From Basfia succiniciproducens (GTDB lineage Bacteria; Pseudomonadota; Gammaproteobacteria; Enterobacterales; Pasteurellaceae), in assembly GCF_011455875.1 (NCBI RefSeq), contig NZ_CP015031.1, positions 1,903,405-1,967,404 on the forward strand: 64,000 nucleotides of DNA, written 5' to 3'. Shown here one piece after another: positions 30,587 through 41,077 of the stretch; within the stretch, counting starts at the first letter, position 1, and every line of letters begins with the position of its first letter. The notes beneath the pieces were generated by a model. That model did no database searches. It saw only the letters and a program-made list of their open reading frames with translations, and was not told the DNA's origin. The position numbers were made by a program, and so were the translations under genes.

Positions 30587-31543
30587 TCAGTTTTTTATTA
30601 AAAATTTTTCTTTTCTTATTAAGCTTAAGGTACCCAAAGTTAATAACGTAATGCAACATGAGGCGAAACCGAACATGGCTAAACCGAGTAATTCAAGATA
30701 CGGGCTTGAACTGCTATGAGCGGTATGCAAGCCGACTCCCGCCATGGAGGCTAAACCGAATGAAAATGCCCAAAACGGCATGGTAAAACCTTTTGTAGCA
30801 ATCCAGGGCATTAGGCGCAGTAAGAAAAATAATTGCAATAATCCGTAACCGATTAATCCTTTCGCCAATAAATCGATTTCGCCGTCGTTAATCGCCAAAT
30901 AAGCCGAACAGCAAACAAAAGCGGGTGCCAGTTGAATACCGATAATCGGGCGAATATTTTCGGGCAAAGCGGTTAAATTGCGTAATCGTTGCTGTACGGC
31001 GGGTTCAAGAAAGAACCAGGCAAGCATACCGCCGCCTAAAAACAATGCGCCGATTTCACTATAACCTAATGAACCTAACGCATTAGCGCTGACAAAATTA
31101 GTGGCGACGGTTGGAAGATACAAAACCGGTGTGGCGGCTTCCTGAGGATGACCACTGCGCCATAATCCCGCCGAACGAAACATAGCAAAACCAAGTTGCC
31201 CGATAATGCCGGACGCGGTTAATACAACCGCCGTTTCGCGGCTGTAAGGCAATGCGCCCATGGCAACCAGAATCGTAGTAATAGGAATTAAGCTGACAAA
31301 ACAACCGAGAATCGGGTGATATAATTCCGCTTTCGCCTGTTCGGGATAAGCTTTCCATTTGTAAATATAAATAACGATTAAGGCAAGCCAGATTGCCGTT
31401 GCGACTGTTAGAACGCTCTCCCCGATGATCGCAGGTAAAGGCAGAATTATAGCGGCATAACGCCAGGCAAGCCCAAGCCCCGCCAATCCTAATACCATGC
31501 TGAAATAGTTAACGGGAATCGGAAACGGTTTTGTATCGGACAT
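30587..31543 (-). CDS. tehA: TehA, SLAC1-family anion channel / tellurite resistance
   Basis: An integral membrane protein of the C4-dicarboxylate transporter/TehA/SLAC1 family. The H. influenzae homologue has a known ten-helix anion-channel structure. The 318-residue protein starts KPFPIPVNYFSMVLGLAGLGLAW, the family hallmark, and shows ten hydrophobic segments with a conserved phenylalanine-rich pore region. The name refers to tellurite resistance in E. coli when overexpressed, and the natural role is probably anion efflux. Its ATG overlaps the stop of the DUF2322 gene by one base (TAATG), so translation is coupled. Confidence 0.92.
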   Translation of the reverse strand: MSDTKPFPIPVNYFSMVLGLAGLGLAWRYAAIILPLPAIIGESVLTVATAIWLALIVIYIYKWKAYPEQAKAELYHPILGCFVSLIPITTILVAMGALPYSRETAVVLTASGIIGQLGFAMFRSAGLWRSGHPQEAATPVLYLPTVATNFVSANALGSLGYSEIGALFLGGGMLAWFFLEPAVQQRLRNLTALPENIRPIIGIQLAPAFVCCSAYLAINDGEIDLLAKGLIGYGLLQLFFLLRLMPWIATKGFTMPFWAFSFGLASMAGVGLHTAHSSSSPYLELLGLAMFGFASCCITLLTLGTLSLIRKEKFLIKN

Positions 31544-31857
31544 TATTTTTCAATGGGTTGTAATTTATAAGTCAGATCGTTATTAATTACGTCAAACAAC
31601 AAATCAATATTCGGATGTTTATTCGGATTTTGTTTTGCATCCGCACTATGTTCGGCAAAAATCTCCACGCCTTTTTGTGCGGAAGTGCGGTCTAATTTTC
31701 CGTTAAATTGTGCGGCAAGCGCATTATAAACGCGCAATGAGCCTAATTTACCCGCTACTGCCGGAATGTGATGAATTACCTCGTTATCTTTGATTACATC
31801 CAAGCCCGATAAGCGGTCGATGGCGGGTAATGCGTCTAAATTGGTTTTGAAATCCAT
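31543..31857 (-). CDS. DUF2322-family protein
   Basis: A 104-residue soluble protein. I recognise the DUF2322 pattern (HHIPAVAGKLGSLRVYNALA, then AEHSADAKQNPNKHPNIDLL). No function is established for the family. It lies 14 bases downstream of murB and overlaps tehA, forming murB-DUF2322-tehA on one strand. Confidence 0.82.
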   Translation of the reverse strand: MDFKTNLDALPAIDRLSGLDVIKDNEVIHHIPAVAGKLGSLRVYNALAAQFNGKLDRTSAQKGVEIFAEHSADAKQNPNKHPNIDLLFDVINNDLTYKLQPIEK

Positions 31858-31871
31858 AAATACCTCAAAAA

Positions 31872-32897
31872 TTAACTGATTGCCTGTTCTGCGTTCACTT
31901 CGCCCAGCTCGCCGATAAAGCGAACTTCAGGTGATAAATAAACATCGAATTTTGCCGCTACAGACTGGCGTACATGATGGGCTAATTCTACGATGTCGGA
32001 GGCGGTGGCGTCGCCTTTATTCACCAGTACCAATGCCTGATTCTGATGGACCGCCGCACCACCGATTTGATAGCCTTTTAATTGGCATTGATCGATGAGC
32101 CAGCCTGCCGCAAGTTTCACCGAGCCGTCATCCTGCGGGAAATTCGGTATATTCGGGTATTTTTGTTGCAGTAAGGCGAAATGCCCAGCGCTAATCACCG
32201 GATTTTTAAAGAAACTGCCCGCATTGCCGAATTCTTTTGGATCCGGCAGTTTAGCCCGGCGAACGGCGCAAACTTCGTCGAAAATTTGCTGAAAACCGAC
32301 CGCACTTTTATCGAAATTGGCAAGCGTGCCGTACTTTAATACCGGTTGCCATGCTTTGGCTAATTTTAATCCAACCGCAGTTACAATAAAACCTTGCGCG
32401 TATTTGTGTTTGAATACGCTTTCGCGATAACCGAATTCGCATTCCTCATTGGTCAGGCGGAATTGCTTGCCCTGATTTAAATCCAAAACATCCACATAAT
32501 CGCACACATCTTTAAATTCAACGCCGTAAGCGCCGATATTTTGTACCGGAGCGGAGCCGGCGCAGCCTGGAATGAGCGCAAGATTTTCTAAACCGCCGAT
32601 ACCCTGAGATAACGACCATTCCACCAAGTTGTGCCAGTTTTCGCCGCCGTTTACATGTAAATAATGAAATTGCTCATCTTCATTGTGTTCAATACCCATT
32701 AAACGGTTGATTAATACCGTGCCGGCAAAATCTTTTAAAAATAACACATTGCTGCCTTGTCCTAAGAACAAAACGGGCTGATTTTCTTGTCGGCAACCAT
32801 CCCAAACCTGTTGTAGTTGTTCAAGTGCGGTAATTTCGACGATATTTTTTGCCTGAGCGGGAACGGCGAAGGTATGAAAGGGTTTTAAACTTTGCAT
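31872..32897 (-). CDS. murB: UDP-N-acetylenolpyruvoylglucosamine reductase
   Basis: It reduces UDP-GlcNAc-enolpyruvate to UDP-MurNAc with NADPH, an early peptidoglycan precursor step, using FAD. The 341-residue type-I MurB shows the FAD-binding LGQGSNVLF near 47 and [19 protein letters not shown] near 110. The catalytic segment [13 protein letters not shown] is near 228, and [11 protein letters not shown] sits at the C-terminus. A USS is in the coding region. Confidence 0.96.
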   Translation of the reverse strand: MQSLKPFHTFAVPAQAKNIVEITALEQLQQVWDGCRQENQPVLFLGQGSNVLFLKDFAGTVLINRLMGIEHNEDEQFHYLHVNGGENWHNLVEWSLSQGIGGLENLALIPGCAGSAPVQNIGAYGVEFKDVCDYVDVLDLNQGKQFRLTNEECEFGYRESVFKHKYAQGFIVTAVGLKLAKAWQPVLKYGTLANFDKSAVGFQQIFDEVCAVRRAKLPDPKEFGNAGSFFKNPVISAGHFALLQQKYPNIPNFPQDDGSVKLAAGWLIDQCQLKGYQIGGAAVHQNQALVLVNKGDATASDIVELAHHVRQSVAAKFDVYLSPEVRFIGELGEVNAEQAIS

Positions 32898-32965
32898 AAA
32901 TTATCCTTATGATTATTTTGCAGTTAGTTTAGCTTTTGTTATGTGTTTGAGCAAATTTATGAAAA

Positions 32966-32991
32966 AAATACCGCACTTTTATGCGGTATTT
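32966..32991 (-). terminator. Terminator of gltS
   Basis: AAATACCGCA (32966-32975) pairs with TGCGGTATTT (32982-32991). The first arm runs into a full USS. Located just after the gltS stop on the minus strand. Confidence 0.78.
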
Positions 32992-33008
32992 TATTTGATG
33001 ATATAAAA

Positions 33009-34217
33009 TTAATGAAAGTAGGCGGCGACTTCAACGAAGAATTTTAATAAAGAGGCGTTTAATAAATCAATAAAGAACGCGCCGACCATAGGTACGATTA
33101 AGAACGCTTTATGAGAATGACCGAAATGGGCGGTGACCGCCTGCATATTAGCAACGGCGGTTGGTGTCGCGCCTAAACCGAATCCGCAGTGACCGGCACT
33201 TAACACTACCGCATCATAGTCCGAGCCCATTACTCTGTAAGTCACTAAAATAGCAAAGGTCGCCATTACCACCACTTGAAGCGTTAAAATCACAAATACC
33301 GGTAATGCCAAGCCCGCCAGTTCCCATAATTTTAACGACATTAAAGCAATGGCTAAGAAAATAGATAAACCGACCGTACCCAATACGTCGATAGTTTGAT
33401 CCGGCGCGGTGAATTTAAAGACTAAGGTTAAGGTATTACGCAAAATTACGCCGGTAAACAAACACCATACGAAAGTCGGTAATTGGAATGCGGTGCCTTT
33501 TGCCAATTCGTCAAGAAATTGCCCCACCAGCAAACAAACCGCCATCATGCTGATGGTTTCGATAATAGCGCGGGAATTTACTTTACGGCGATAAACCGGT
33601 TTTTCAAATACTTCTTGTACGTCGTCAACGTTTTCATCTTCCGGCACCTCTTCTTTATGTAAGCGGGTTAACAAAAATCTTGCCACCGGGCCGCCGATAA
33701 TACCGCCGAATACCAAACCGAAAGTGGCGCACGCCATAGCTAATTCCATCGCGCCCGAAATGCCGAAATCATTGGTTAAGGTTTCCGCCCAAGCCGCACC
33801 CGTACCATGACCGCCGGTTAAGGTTACCGAACCAGCAATCAAACCGTAAGCCGGGTCTAAACCTAATGCCATTGAACCGAAAATTCCCACGGTATCCTGA
33901 ATGGCGATTAACATTGCCGCCACCACTAAGAACATCACTAAGGGTTTGCCGCCTTTGATTAAGCGGGCAAAGTTTGCGCTTAGTCCGATTGAACTGAAGA
34001 ATACCAACATCATAGTACGCTGTAAGTTGCTGTCAAAACTAAAACTTAATCCCCAGATTTCATGCACGACGGTTAAAACAATTGCAACAATAAAGCCGCC
34101 GACAACAGGTTCGGGAATATTAAAATTACTTAACAATTTAACGCGTTTAACTAAGAAATAACCCAATAATAAAACCAAACAAGCGAGCGCTAACGTCTCG
34201 TAAGTATCAAAAGTCAT
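33009..34217 (-). CDS. gltS: Sodium/glutamate symporter
   Basis: An inner-membrane carrier that takes up glutamate with sodium. The 402-residue protein has about ten hydrophobic segments arranged as two inverted halves. Each half contains a glycine-rich pore segment (LTGGHGTGAAWAETL near 135, AGHCGFGLGATPTAVANMQA near 345), the signature of the ESS family. It is monocistronic. It would draw on a sodium gradient, to which the oxaloacetate decarboxylase pump encoded at 39.7-43.2 kb could contribute. Confidence 0.95.
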   Translation of the reverse strand: MTFDTYETLALACLVLLLGYFLVKRVKLLSNFNIPEPVVGGFIVAIVLTVVHEIWGLSFSFDSNLQRTMMLVFFSSIGLSANFARLIKGGKPLVMFLVVAAMLIAIQDTVGIFGSMALGLDPAYGLIAGSVTLTGGHGTGAAWAETLTNDFGISGAMELAMACATFGLVFGGIIGGPVARFLLTRLHKEEVPEDENVDDVQEVFEKPVYRRKVNSRAIIETISMMAVCLLVGQFLDELAKGTAFQLPTFVWCLFTGVILRNTLTLVFKFTAPDQTIDVLGTVGLSIFLAIALMSLKLWELAGLALPVFVILTLQVVVMATFAILVTYRVMGSDYDAVVLSAGHCGFGLGATPTAVANMQAVTAHFGHSHKAFLIVPMVGAFFIDLLNASLLKFFVEVAAYFH

Positions 34218-34331
34218 AATTATCCTCTAGGCTGAAAAATGCAAAAAACATCAAATCGAGAGAGAAAATTTGCATTCTTTTTATTTAATTAATAGCTGAT
34301 TTGATGTAATGAAAGTCCGATAATTTATCAG

Positions 34332-34366
34332 AAAAGCGGTTTTTTCGCCAGGGAAACCCGCTTTTT
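34332..34366 (-). terminator. Terminator of ychJ-yihY-dtd
   Basis: AAAAGCGG (34332-34339) pairs with CCGCTTTT (34358-34365), with partial A/T pairing inside. It follows dtd on the minus strand. Confidence 0.6.
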
Positions 34367-34406
34367 ATGAAAGGAAAACGTTTGCGGAATAGTTTGATTC
34401 AGGCGG

Positions 34407-34841
34407 TTATACCTTTAACCAAAATGTTACCGGTCCGTCATTTGTGAGGCTTACTTGCATATTTTCCGCAAATTTACCCGTTTCAACCCGCACTTTTTCC
34501 CCGCATTTTTGTACAAAATATTGATAAAGTTCATTCGCCAGCTCCGGCGGTGCACCTTTGGAGAAACTAGGGCGCAAACCCCGGCCCGTATCGGCGGCTA
34601 AAGTAAATTGTGACACCACCAATAATTCTCCGTCGGTTTGTTGTACATTCAAATTCATTTTGTCGTTTTTATCGCCGAAAATGCGATAATTCAGTACTTT
34701 TTCGGCAAGTTTATCGGCTTTTTCCTTTGAGTCTTCTTTTTCGACGCCAAGTAAAACCAATAGCCCGCCGCCAATTTGACCGACGGTTTGTCCGTTTACG
34801 TCCACTTTCGCTTGGCTGACGCGTTGGATCAATGCAATCAT
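34407..34841 (-). CDS. dtd: D-aminoacyl-tRNA deacylase
   Basis: It removes D-amino acids wrongly attached to tRNA. The 144-residue protein has the conserved [17 protein letters not shown] segment that contains the active-site SQ/T residues, and the C-terminal NDGPVTF (Gly-cisPro-type motif region). Its ATG overlaps the stop of the upstream yihY-type gene by four bases (ATGA), so the two are translationally coupled. Confidence 0.95.
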   Translation of the reverse strand: MIALIQRVSQAKVDVNGQTVGQIGGGLLVLLGVEKEDSKEKADKLAEKVLNYRIFGDKNDKMNLNVQQTDGELLVVSQFTLAADTGRGLRPSFSKGAPPELANELYQYFVQKCGEKVRVETGKFAENMQVSLTNDGPVTFWLKV

Positions 34842-35686
34842 TCTGTTTTTTCCTTAATAGCGGTTAAATTCAGATCACCTGATTTTATCAGGCGCATATC
34901 TCCTAAAACGGCGGTAAGTTGCGCCCCTAACAGGATAAAAAGCCAGCTTAATTGAATCCATAATAAGGTAATTGGCAAGGTCGCCATAGCGCCGTAAATT
35001 AACTGGTAAGAAGGGAAAGTCGCCATATACCAGGCAAAGGCTTTTTTACCCAGAGTAAAAAAGATAGCGGCGACTAATGCGCCGACAGCGGCATAGCGGA
35101 AATTCACTTTTGTATTCGGTACCAAAGTGTAAATCAGACTGAAACTCAGCCATGTCAGTAAAAACGGCACAAAACTTAATAATTTTAAGCCGAAAGGCAG
35201 CCCTAAATCACCTTCAAAAGCGATAATAGAACGGATATAGGTATTGATGGCAAAGCTCATGCCGATAAAAATCGGACCGAGGGTAAGCAGCGTCCAATAA
35301 ATGGTCATGGAAAAAATAAAATTACGGTTTTTACTGTTCCAAATATCGTTAATTGTTCTGTCTATTTGATTTATAAGTAAAAGTGCCACGGCGATTAAAC
35401 TGATAATACCCACCGCACTCATGCTTTTTGAGTTAACGACAAATTCATCAATATATTGCCCGACAGTGTCGCCGGCAGAGGGTGAGAAATTATCAAAAAT
35501 AAAGGTTTTTAATTCCGCAGCCGCCTCATTGAACATCGGGAATGCGGAAAAAATAGCGAAGACCACCATCACCAAGGGAACAATGGCAAGCATTGTACTG
35601 TAAGTCAGCGCGCCTGCCGCCTGGGTGAGTTTGTTCTGTTGGAAGCGGCAATAGAAAACGGCAAATAATAATTTTAGTTGTGTCAT
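34838..35686 (-). CDS. YihY/BrkB-family inner-membrane protein
   Basis: A 282-residue membrane protein of the YihY (UPF0761) family with six hydrophobic segments and the hallmark [24 protein letters not shown] near the N-terminus. The family was once thought to contain RNase BN, which proved to be wrong, and its role is not established. The ATG at 35686 is chosen because GGAGGG lies just upstream. It overlaps the ychJ stop, and dtd overlaps its end, giving a tightly coupled three-gene operon. Confidence 0.88.
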   Translation of the reverse strand: MTQLKLLFAVFYCRFQQNKLTQAAGALTYSTMLAIVPLVMVVFAIFSAFPMFNEAAAELKTFIFDNFSPSAGDTVGQYIDEFVVNSKSMSAVGIISLIAVALLLINQIDRTINDIWNSKNRNFIFSMTIYWTLLTLGPIFIGMSFAINTYIRSIIAFEGDLGLPFGLKLLSFVPFLLTWLSFSLIYTLVPNTKVNFRYAAVGALVAAIFFTLGKKAFAWYMATFPSYQLIYGAMATLPITLLWIQLSWLFILLGAQLTAVLGDMRLIKSGDLNLTAIKEKTE

Positions 35687-36168
35687 AACAACCCTCCGCA
35701 ACAGGCTTTAAATTTCTTTCCCGAACCGCAAACACAAGGCTGTTTATTGTTTGGCAGCGGCACGGTCGGATCAACAAAATACCAACGTCCGTTAATTTGC
35801 ACAAATAAAGAACGCTCGTTATGTACTTGCTTACCTTCATCCGTGGCAAAAAAAGCGTTAAATTCTACCGCACTATGAATTTTTGACAGTTTTTCCCGAT
35901 GGGAAACAATCTCCAGCCCAATCCAATTTGTGGTTTCCGCCCATTGTTGCAATACAGTCCGATCTAAAAGCTGCTGCTGGCTCGGCACGGTTGTTTCCAC
36001 TATGTACTCAATCAGTTGTAACACATAGGCGCAATAACGGGAGCGCATAAGCTGTTCGGCGTTCGCCGGCAGGGCCTGACGGGTATGCAAAGGCGCACAG
36101 CAATCCGCATATTGTTTGCCGGATTGACAAAGACAGGGTTGTGTTAAAAGTGCGGTCGGTTTTTCCAA
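35683..36168 (-). CDS. YchJ-like SEC-C motif protein (UPF0225)
   Basis: A 161-residue protein with a cysteine-rich SEC-C-type zinc motif at each end: [17 protein letters not shown] near the N-terminus and [15 protein letters not shown] at the C-terminus, with the YchJ middle domain between them (RSRYCAYV, then [10 protein letters not shown]). The function is unknown. The best start is a TTG at 36168 preceded by AAGGA. No ATG is available before the first cysteine motif. A USS lies in the first codons. Confidence 0.85.
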   Translation of the reverse strand: MEKPTALLTQPCLCQSGKQYADCCAPLHTRQALPANAEQLMRSRYCAYVLQLIEYIVETTVPSQQQLLDRTVLQQWAETTNWIGLEIVSHREKLSKIHSAVEFNAFFATDEGKQVHNERSLFVQINGRWYFVDPTVPLPNNKQPCVCGSGKKFKACCGGLL

Positions 36169-36223
36169 TTTTTTTGTTCCTTAATATTTTGTTTAAGAAT
36201 AACATAAATTATTGTATTTTTTG

Positions 36224-36232
36224 ACCGCACTT
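36224..36232. repeat. Isolated uptake signal
   Basis: A USS core ACCGCACTT lies in the divergent gap between the ychJ-type gene and the HerA-like gene. Confidence 0.8.
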
Positions 36233-36307
36233 TGATTTTTCCTTATTATGCTTAACTATAAACCTCTAACGGAAAAAAGCGGATTTTTCTGCATTCTAAG
36301 GACTCTT

Positions 36308-37798
36308 ATGACCCAATATACCATTGCTCAAACAAATAAAGGCGTTCAATTAGGCATTACGGCTAAAATGGCAAACCGCCACGGTTTAATCGCAGGTGCG
36401 ACGGGAACCGGTAAAACCGTGACATTACGTAAACTTGCCGAAGCTTTCAGTGATGACGGCGTGCCCGTTTTTTTAGTTGATGTAAAAGGTGATCTTTCCG
36501 GGCTTACGGTGAAAGGCACTCTGCAAGGCAAAATCGCCGAACGCGTCGAACAGTTTAATTTAGGCGGCGAGAACTATTTGAGCGGTTATCCCGTTTCATT
36601 TTGGGATGTGTTCGGCGAAACGGGCATTCCGCTTCGAACCACTATTTCGGAAATGGGGCCGATGTTGCTTTCTCGTTTATTAAATTTAAACGCTACGCAG
36701 GAAGGATTACTCAATCTGGTTTTCCGTGTTGCCGATGATAAAGGACTGTTGCTTATCGATCTGAAAGATTTGCGCGCCATGCTGAAATTTGTGGCGGAAA
36801 ATGCAAAAGAATTTCAGGTGGAATACGGCAACGTATCGGCGGCAAGTGTGGGCGCCGTTCAACGAGCGTTATTAACGCTGGAAAACGAAGGTGCGACAAA
36901 TTTATTCGGAGAGCCCGCACTGAATCTTGAAGATTGGCTGCAAACCCGGGACGGGCGAGGGGTAATTAATATTTTAAATTCAGAAAAACTAATTAATTCG
37001 CCGCGTATGTATAGCGCGTTTTTATTGTGGTTAATGGCGGAATTATTCGAGCGGTTGCCTGAGGTGGGCGATCCTGAAAAACCGAAATTCGTCATGTTTT
37101 TTGACGAAGCGCATCTTTTATTTGACGGCGCGCCTTCCGCGTTGGTAGATAAAGTCGAGCAGGTTGTGCGTTTGATTCGTTCAAAAGGCGTAGGGATTTA
37201 TTTTGTCACTCAAAACCCGCTGGATTTGCCTGATACGGTGTTAGGTCAGCTTGGCAATCGGGTACAGCACGCATTACGCGCCTTTACTCCTAGAGATCAA
37301 AAAGCCGTAAAATCCGCTGCGGAAACATTTCGTGCCAATCCGCAGGTGGATGTGGTTGAGACCATTTCAACTCTCGGGGTAGGGCAGGCTTTGGTTTCGT
37401 TTTTAGATGAAAAAGGTATGCCGACACCGGTGGAAATCGTAAGCATTTTCCCGCCGAAAAGCCAATTAACGCCATTGACGAATGAACAGCGTACGGATTG
37501 GGTGAAAGACGATGAGCTTTATCCTCATTATCGCGATTTAGTGGATAATGAGTCCGCTTATGAAATATTGAACGACCAAGCGGTTCAGGCTCAAGTACAA
37601 CAACAGGTGCAGGATGAAGAAAATAGCGACTTTTTCAGCGGCATGATTTCTTCTATTTTCGGTACGAAAAAGAAAAGCCGGCAAACTGTTGCCGAACAAA
37701 TGGTAAGTTCCGTCGCGCATCAAGTAGGACGGAACTTACGCAACCAGGTTACCAAGCAGATTCTGCGCGGGATTCTGGGCGCCATTACGAAGAAATAA
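36308..37798 (+). CDS. HerA-like ATPase, YjgR/DUF853 family
   Basis: A 496-residue P-loop ATPase of the FtsK-HerA type. Walker A GATGTGKT is near residue 33, Walker B VMFFDEAHLLF near 265, and an arginine-rich sensor region follows (RLIRSKGVGIYFVTQNPLDLP). The C-terminal 70 residues are Gln- and Arg-rich, ending QVGRNLRNQVTKQILRGILG. By family, such hexameric motors translocate DNA, but the role of YjgR is unknown. The ATG at 36308 follows AAGGA. It is monocistronic. Confidence 0.88.
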   Translation: MTQYTIAQTNKGVQLGITAKMANRHGLIAGATGTGKTVTLRKLAEAFSDDGVPVFLVDVKGDLSGLTVKGTLQGKIAERVEQFNLGGENYLSGYPVSFWDVFGETGIPLRTTISEMGPMLLSRLLNLNATQEGLLNLVFRVADDKGLLLIDLKDLRAMLKFVAENAKEFQVEYGNVSAASVGAVQRALLTLENEGATNLFGEPALNLEDWLQTRDGRGVINILNSEKLINSPRMYSAFLLWLMAELFERLPEVGDPEKPKFVMFFDEAHLLFDGAPSALVDKVEQVVRLIRSKGVGIYFVTQNPLDLPDTVLGQLGNRVQHALRAFTPRDQKAVKSAAETFRANPQVDVVETISTLGVGQALVSFLDEKGMPTPVEIVSIFPPKSQLTPLTNEQRTDWVKDDELYPHYRDLVDNESAYEILNDQAVQAQVQQQVQDEENSDFFSGMISSIFGTKKKSRQTVAEQMVSSVAHQVGRNLRNQVTKQILRGILGAITKK

Positions 37799-37824
37799 AA
37801 AATAGGCAGACCGCCCGGTTGTGA

Positions 37825-37856
37825 AACAATGCCTTTCGTTAATGAAAGGCATTGTT
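37825..37856. terminator. Hairpin between convergent yjgR-type gene and asnC
   Basis: A perfect 13-bp stem (37825-37837 with 37844-37856) around a six-base loop, located between two convergent genes. T-runs are short, so it may act as a moderate bidirectional terminator. Confidence 0.7.
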
Positions 37857-37872
37857 CTACGGGATAATCCGA

Positions 37873-38325
37873 TTAAGGTTTAATGTCTCGTAAAATCGGG
37901 TTTTGCATCGAAATCAAGGTTTCAGTGGATTGAATTTCTTCAATCAATTGAATTTTTGTTGCCAATACGGAATGCAATTCGGCAATAGTATGGGTCATTA
38001 CTTTAATAAAAATAGAGTAGTTGCCAGTCGTATAATAAGCCTCAACCACTTCATCAAAGCCCTCAAGCTGTTTTATGACTTTGTCATAATCTTTCGCGCT
38101 TTTTAAGATAATGCCGATAAAACAACATACGTCATAACCCAGTTTACGTTCGTCAATTCGTACTTTTGTCCCTTCAATAATGCCGGATTGACGCATTTTT
38201 TCTACACGCACATGGATTGTTCCCGGGCTAACGCCGAAATTCTTTGCCATTTCTGCATAGGGAGTTCTTGCATCCTTGGTAAGAACTCGGAGAATTTGCT
38301 GATCTAAGCTATCAATTGCGTACAT
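37873..38325 (-). CDS. asnC: AsnC-type transcriptional regulator
   Basis: A feast/famine regulator that, in E. coli, activates asnA unless asparagine is present. The 150-residue protein has an N-terminal helix-turn-helix (TPYAEMAKNFGVSPGTIHVRVEKM) and a C-terminal ligand-binding RAM domain. The near-family-specific start is MYAIDSLDQQILRVL. It is divergent from asnA across a 178-base AT-rich gap that must hold both promoters and the AsnC sites. Confidence 0.94.
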   Translation of the reverse strand: MYAIDSLDQQILRVLTKDARTPYAEMAKNFGVSPGTIHVRVEKMRQSGIIEGTKVRIDERKLGYDVCCFIGIILKSAKDYDKVIKQLEGFDEVVEAYYTTGNYSIFIKVMTHTIAELHSVLATKIQLIEEIQSTETLISMQNPILRDIKP

Positions 38326-38503
38326 AATTTTATCCTGTTTTAGATTTTATTTAAATAAATTATTAATTATTTGCGATTTGTTTGTATTATAACGAATATT
38401 TAATTAAAAGTATTGAATTTTATGCTTTTTATGTTGAATAATATGCAACAAGCGTAGACAGGACGCATAACAGATTAAAAAATATATAAAAAAGGTTTAC
38501 TCG

Positions 38504-39496
38504 ATGAAAAAATCATTCATTTTACAGCAGCAAGAAATTAGCTTTACAAAGAATACGTTTACGGAAAAATTAGCCGAACATTTAGGTTTGGTTGAAGTTC
38601 AAGGTCCTATCCTAAGTCAAGTAGGTAATGGTATTCAAGATAATCTTTCAGGAACGGAGAAAGCTGTTCAAGTAAATGTGAAGATGATCACAGATGCGGC
38701 TTTTGAAGTCGTGCACTCTTTAGCAAAATGGAAACGTCACACCTTGGCTCGTTTTGGTTTCGCGGAAGGCGAAGGTTTATTCGTACATATGAAAGCGCTA
38801 CGTCCGGATGAAGATAGCCTGGATCAAACGCATTCCGTTTATGTGGATCAATGGGACTGGGAAAAAGTGATCCCTGAAGGTCGCCGCAATTTGGATTATT
38901 TAAAAGAAACCGTGCGTGAAATTTATGCGGCGATTTTAGAAACGGAAGCGGCGGTAGATAAAAAATACGGTTTGAAATCATTTTTACCAAAAGAAATTAC
39001 TTTTATTCATTCCGAAGATTTAGTTAAAGATTATCCGGGTATGACGGATAAAGAACGTGAAAACGAACTTTGTAAAAAATACGGTGCGGTTTTTTTAATC
39101 GGTATCGGCGGAGTATTGCCTGACGGCAAACCTCATGACGGTCGCGCGCCGGATTATGATGACTGGACAACCACATCGGAAGGCGAATATAAAGGATTGA
39201 ACGGCGATATTTTAGTTTGGAACCCGATTCTAAACCGCGCTTTTGAGGTTTCTTCCATGGGTATTCGCGTGGATGAAACAGCGTTACGCAAACAGCTTTC
39301 AATTACCGGTGATGAAGATCGCTTAAAATTCGATTGGCATCAGGATTTAATTAACGGCCGTATGCCGCTTTCAATCGGTGGCGGCATCGGTCAGTCTCGT
39401 TTAGCAATGTTATTATTACAAAAACGCCATATCGGCGAAGTACAGTCAAGCGTATGGCCGAAAGCAGTAATGGAACAATACGAAAATATTCTTTAA
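38504..39496 (+). CDS. asnA: Aspartate-ammonia ligase (asparagine synthetase A)
   Basis: It makes asparagine from aspartate, ammonia and ATP. The fold resembles class II aminoacyl-tRNA synthetases. The 330-residue protein shows [18 protein letters not shown] at the start, the motif-2-like [21 protein letters not shown], and the C-terminal [25 protein letters not shown]. Length matches E. coli AsnA. It is divergent from its regulator asnC. Confidence 0.97.
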   Translation: MKKSFILQQQEISFTKNTFTEKLAEHLGLVEVQGPILSQVGNGIQDNLSGTEKAVQVNVKMITDAAFEVVHSLAKWKRHTLARFGFAEGEGLFVHMKALRPDEDSLDQTHSVYVDQWDWEKVIPEGRRNLDYLKETVREIYAAILETEAAVDKKYGLKSFLPKEITFIHSEDLVKDYPGMTDKERENELCKKYGAVFLIGIGGVLPDGKPHDGRAPDYDDWTTTSEGEYKGLNGDILVWNPILNRAFEVSSMGIRVDETALRKQLSITGDEDRLKFDWHQDLINGRMPLSIGGGIGQSRLAMLLLQKRHIGEVQSSVWPKAVMEQYENIL

Positions 39497-39518
39497 ACCA
39501 TTACGGAACCTCCTGATT

Positions 39519-39550
39519 AAAGCGTCTGAAAAGGCGCTTTAATTTTTTTA
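39519..39550 (+). terminator. Terminator of asnA
   Basis: AAAGCGTCT (39519-39527) pairs with AGGCGCTTT (39532-39540, one G-T pair) and is followed by AATTTTTTT. Confidence 0.85.
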
Positions 39551-39610
39551 TACAATGTTAAGTACAGCCGGTTGTTATTGAAGCCAATGTTCAAAAATAA
39601 TCATTTTATG

Positions 39611-39619
39611 ACCGCACTT
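39611..39619. repeat. Isolated uptake signal
   Basis: A USS core ACCGCACTT lies between the asnA terminator and the oad terminator. Confidence 0.8.
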
Positions 39620-39633
39620 TTAATCCGGCAAAG

Positions 39634-39660
39634 AAAACGTCCTCAAACGAGGACGTTTTT
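39634..39660. terminator. Terminator near the end of oadGAB
   Basis: AAAACGTCCT (39634-39643) pairs perfectly with AGGACGTTTT (39650-39659). It sits about 95 bases past the oadB stop, between convergent transcripts, and can act on either strand. Confidence 0.75.
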
Positions 39661-39753
39661 ATTATAAACTGATCAATAGTTCAAAATACTCTGCCAATGT
39701 TCTTGGCAAGAGAGAACAAATCCTTTATTCGGATTGTGAATAATTTTTAGAAA

Positions 39754-41061
39754 CTAGTTAATCATCGCACTAACATATTTCAGCATTACACCGGCGGCGA
39801 TAGCCGAACCGATTACGCCCGCCACATTCGGACCCATTGCGTGCATTAACAGGAAGTTTTGATTATCCGCTTCCAAGCCCACTTTATTTGATACACGGGC
39901 AGCCATCGGTACGGCAGAAACCCCGGCTGAACCGATAAGTGGGTTAATTTTGTGTTTGCTGAACTTGTTCATCAATTTCGCCATTAACACACCGCTGCCG
40001 GTACCGATACAGAAAGCGACAACTCCCAGAATTAAAATCCCTAAAGTTTGCGGTTGCAGGAATTTGTCTGCAATTAGTTTAGAACCTACGGATAAACCCA
40101 GAATAATAGTGACGATATTAATTAATGCGTTTTGTGTGGTGTCGCTTAAACGGTCAACCACGCCGCTGACTTTCATCAAGTTACCAAAGCAGAACATACC
40201 GAGTAACGGCGCCGCATCCGGAAGTAACAGAGCGACTAAAAGCAATAACACGATCGGGAAAATAATTTTCTCACGGTTGCTTACCGTACGTAATTGAACC
40301 ATGCGGATTTTACGTTCCTGTTCTGTAGTTAAGGCTTTCATAATCGGCGGTTGGATTAACGGCACTAACGCCATGTAGGAATAAGCCGCTACCGCAATAG
40401 CGCCTAATAATTCCGGTGCTAAGCGGCTAGTTAGGTAAATGGCTGTAGGACCGTCAGCACCGCCGATAATACCGATTGATGCCGCTTGAGCTAAATTGAA
40501 GCTGATTAACCCGAAATAGTTTAAGGTGAGCGCTCCCAATACGGTAGAGAAAATACCGAATTGTGCCGCCGCTCCTAATAACAAGGTTTTCGGGTTAGCA
40601 ATTAACGGTCCGAAGTCCGTCATTGCGCCGACACCCATAAAAATGATGAGTGGCGCAACACCGTAACCAATAGCGACATTATAAAATAATGCCAATATAC
40701 CTGCGCTATAGCCCATATCCACAGCCATTGCTTCAAGTTGTGCATGTTCGGAGGCGGAGATGCCGCTTACCGCCGCTTTTATGGCGGCAGGATCGGCAAT
40801 CGCCCCCACTTTTGCCGCGATAGCGGCAATTTGGTCGGGAGAACCTAAGTGTAATAAATTATCTAAAGCGGTCATGGCAAGACCCGCTTCAGGAATATTA
40901 GACAGTAATCCGCCAAAACCGATAGGCAAGAGTAAAAGTGGCTCGAATTTACGTGCGATTGCAAGCCAGAGTAACAACAAACTGATGAGAATCATCACCG
41001 CTTGTCCCCACTCCATGTGCATAACGCCCGTACCTTTCAGCAAAGAAATAATGCTTTCCAT
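39754..41061 (-). CDS. oadB: Oxaloacetate decarboxylase, beta subunit
   Basis: The membrane subunit that decarboxylates carboxybiotin and exports sodium ions in exchange. The 435-residue protein has about nine hydrophobic segments and the ion-path motif [20 protein letters not shown], which contains the key aspartate of the family. The ATG at 41061 follows AGGTGG at a good distance. A GTG at 41073 would add four residues. Last gene of oadGAB. Confidence 0.96.
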   Translation of the reverse strand: MESIISLLKGTGVMHMEWGQAVMILISLLLLWLAIARKFEPLLLLPIGFGGLLSNIPEAGLAMTALDNLLHLGSPDQIAAIAAKVGAIADPAAIKAAVSGISASEHAQLEAMAVDMGYSAGILALFYNVAIGYGVAPLIIFMGVGAMTDFGPLIANPKTLLLGAAAQFGIFSTVLGALTLNYFGLISFNLAQAASIGIIGGADGPTAIYLTSRLAPELLGAIAVAAYSYMALVPLIQPPIMKALTTEQERKIRMVQLRTVSNREKIIFPIVLLLLVALLLPDAAPLLGMFCFGNLMKVSGVVDRLSDTTQNALINIVTIILGLSVGSKLIADKFLQPQTLGILILGVVAFCIGTGSGVLMAKLMNKFSKHKINPLIGSAGVSAVPMAARVSNKVGLEADNQNFLLMHAMGPNVAGVIGSAIAAGVMLKYVSAMIN

Positions 41062-41077
41062 ACTACTTACCACCTTC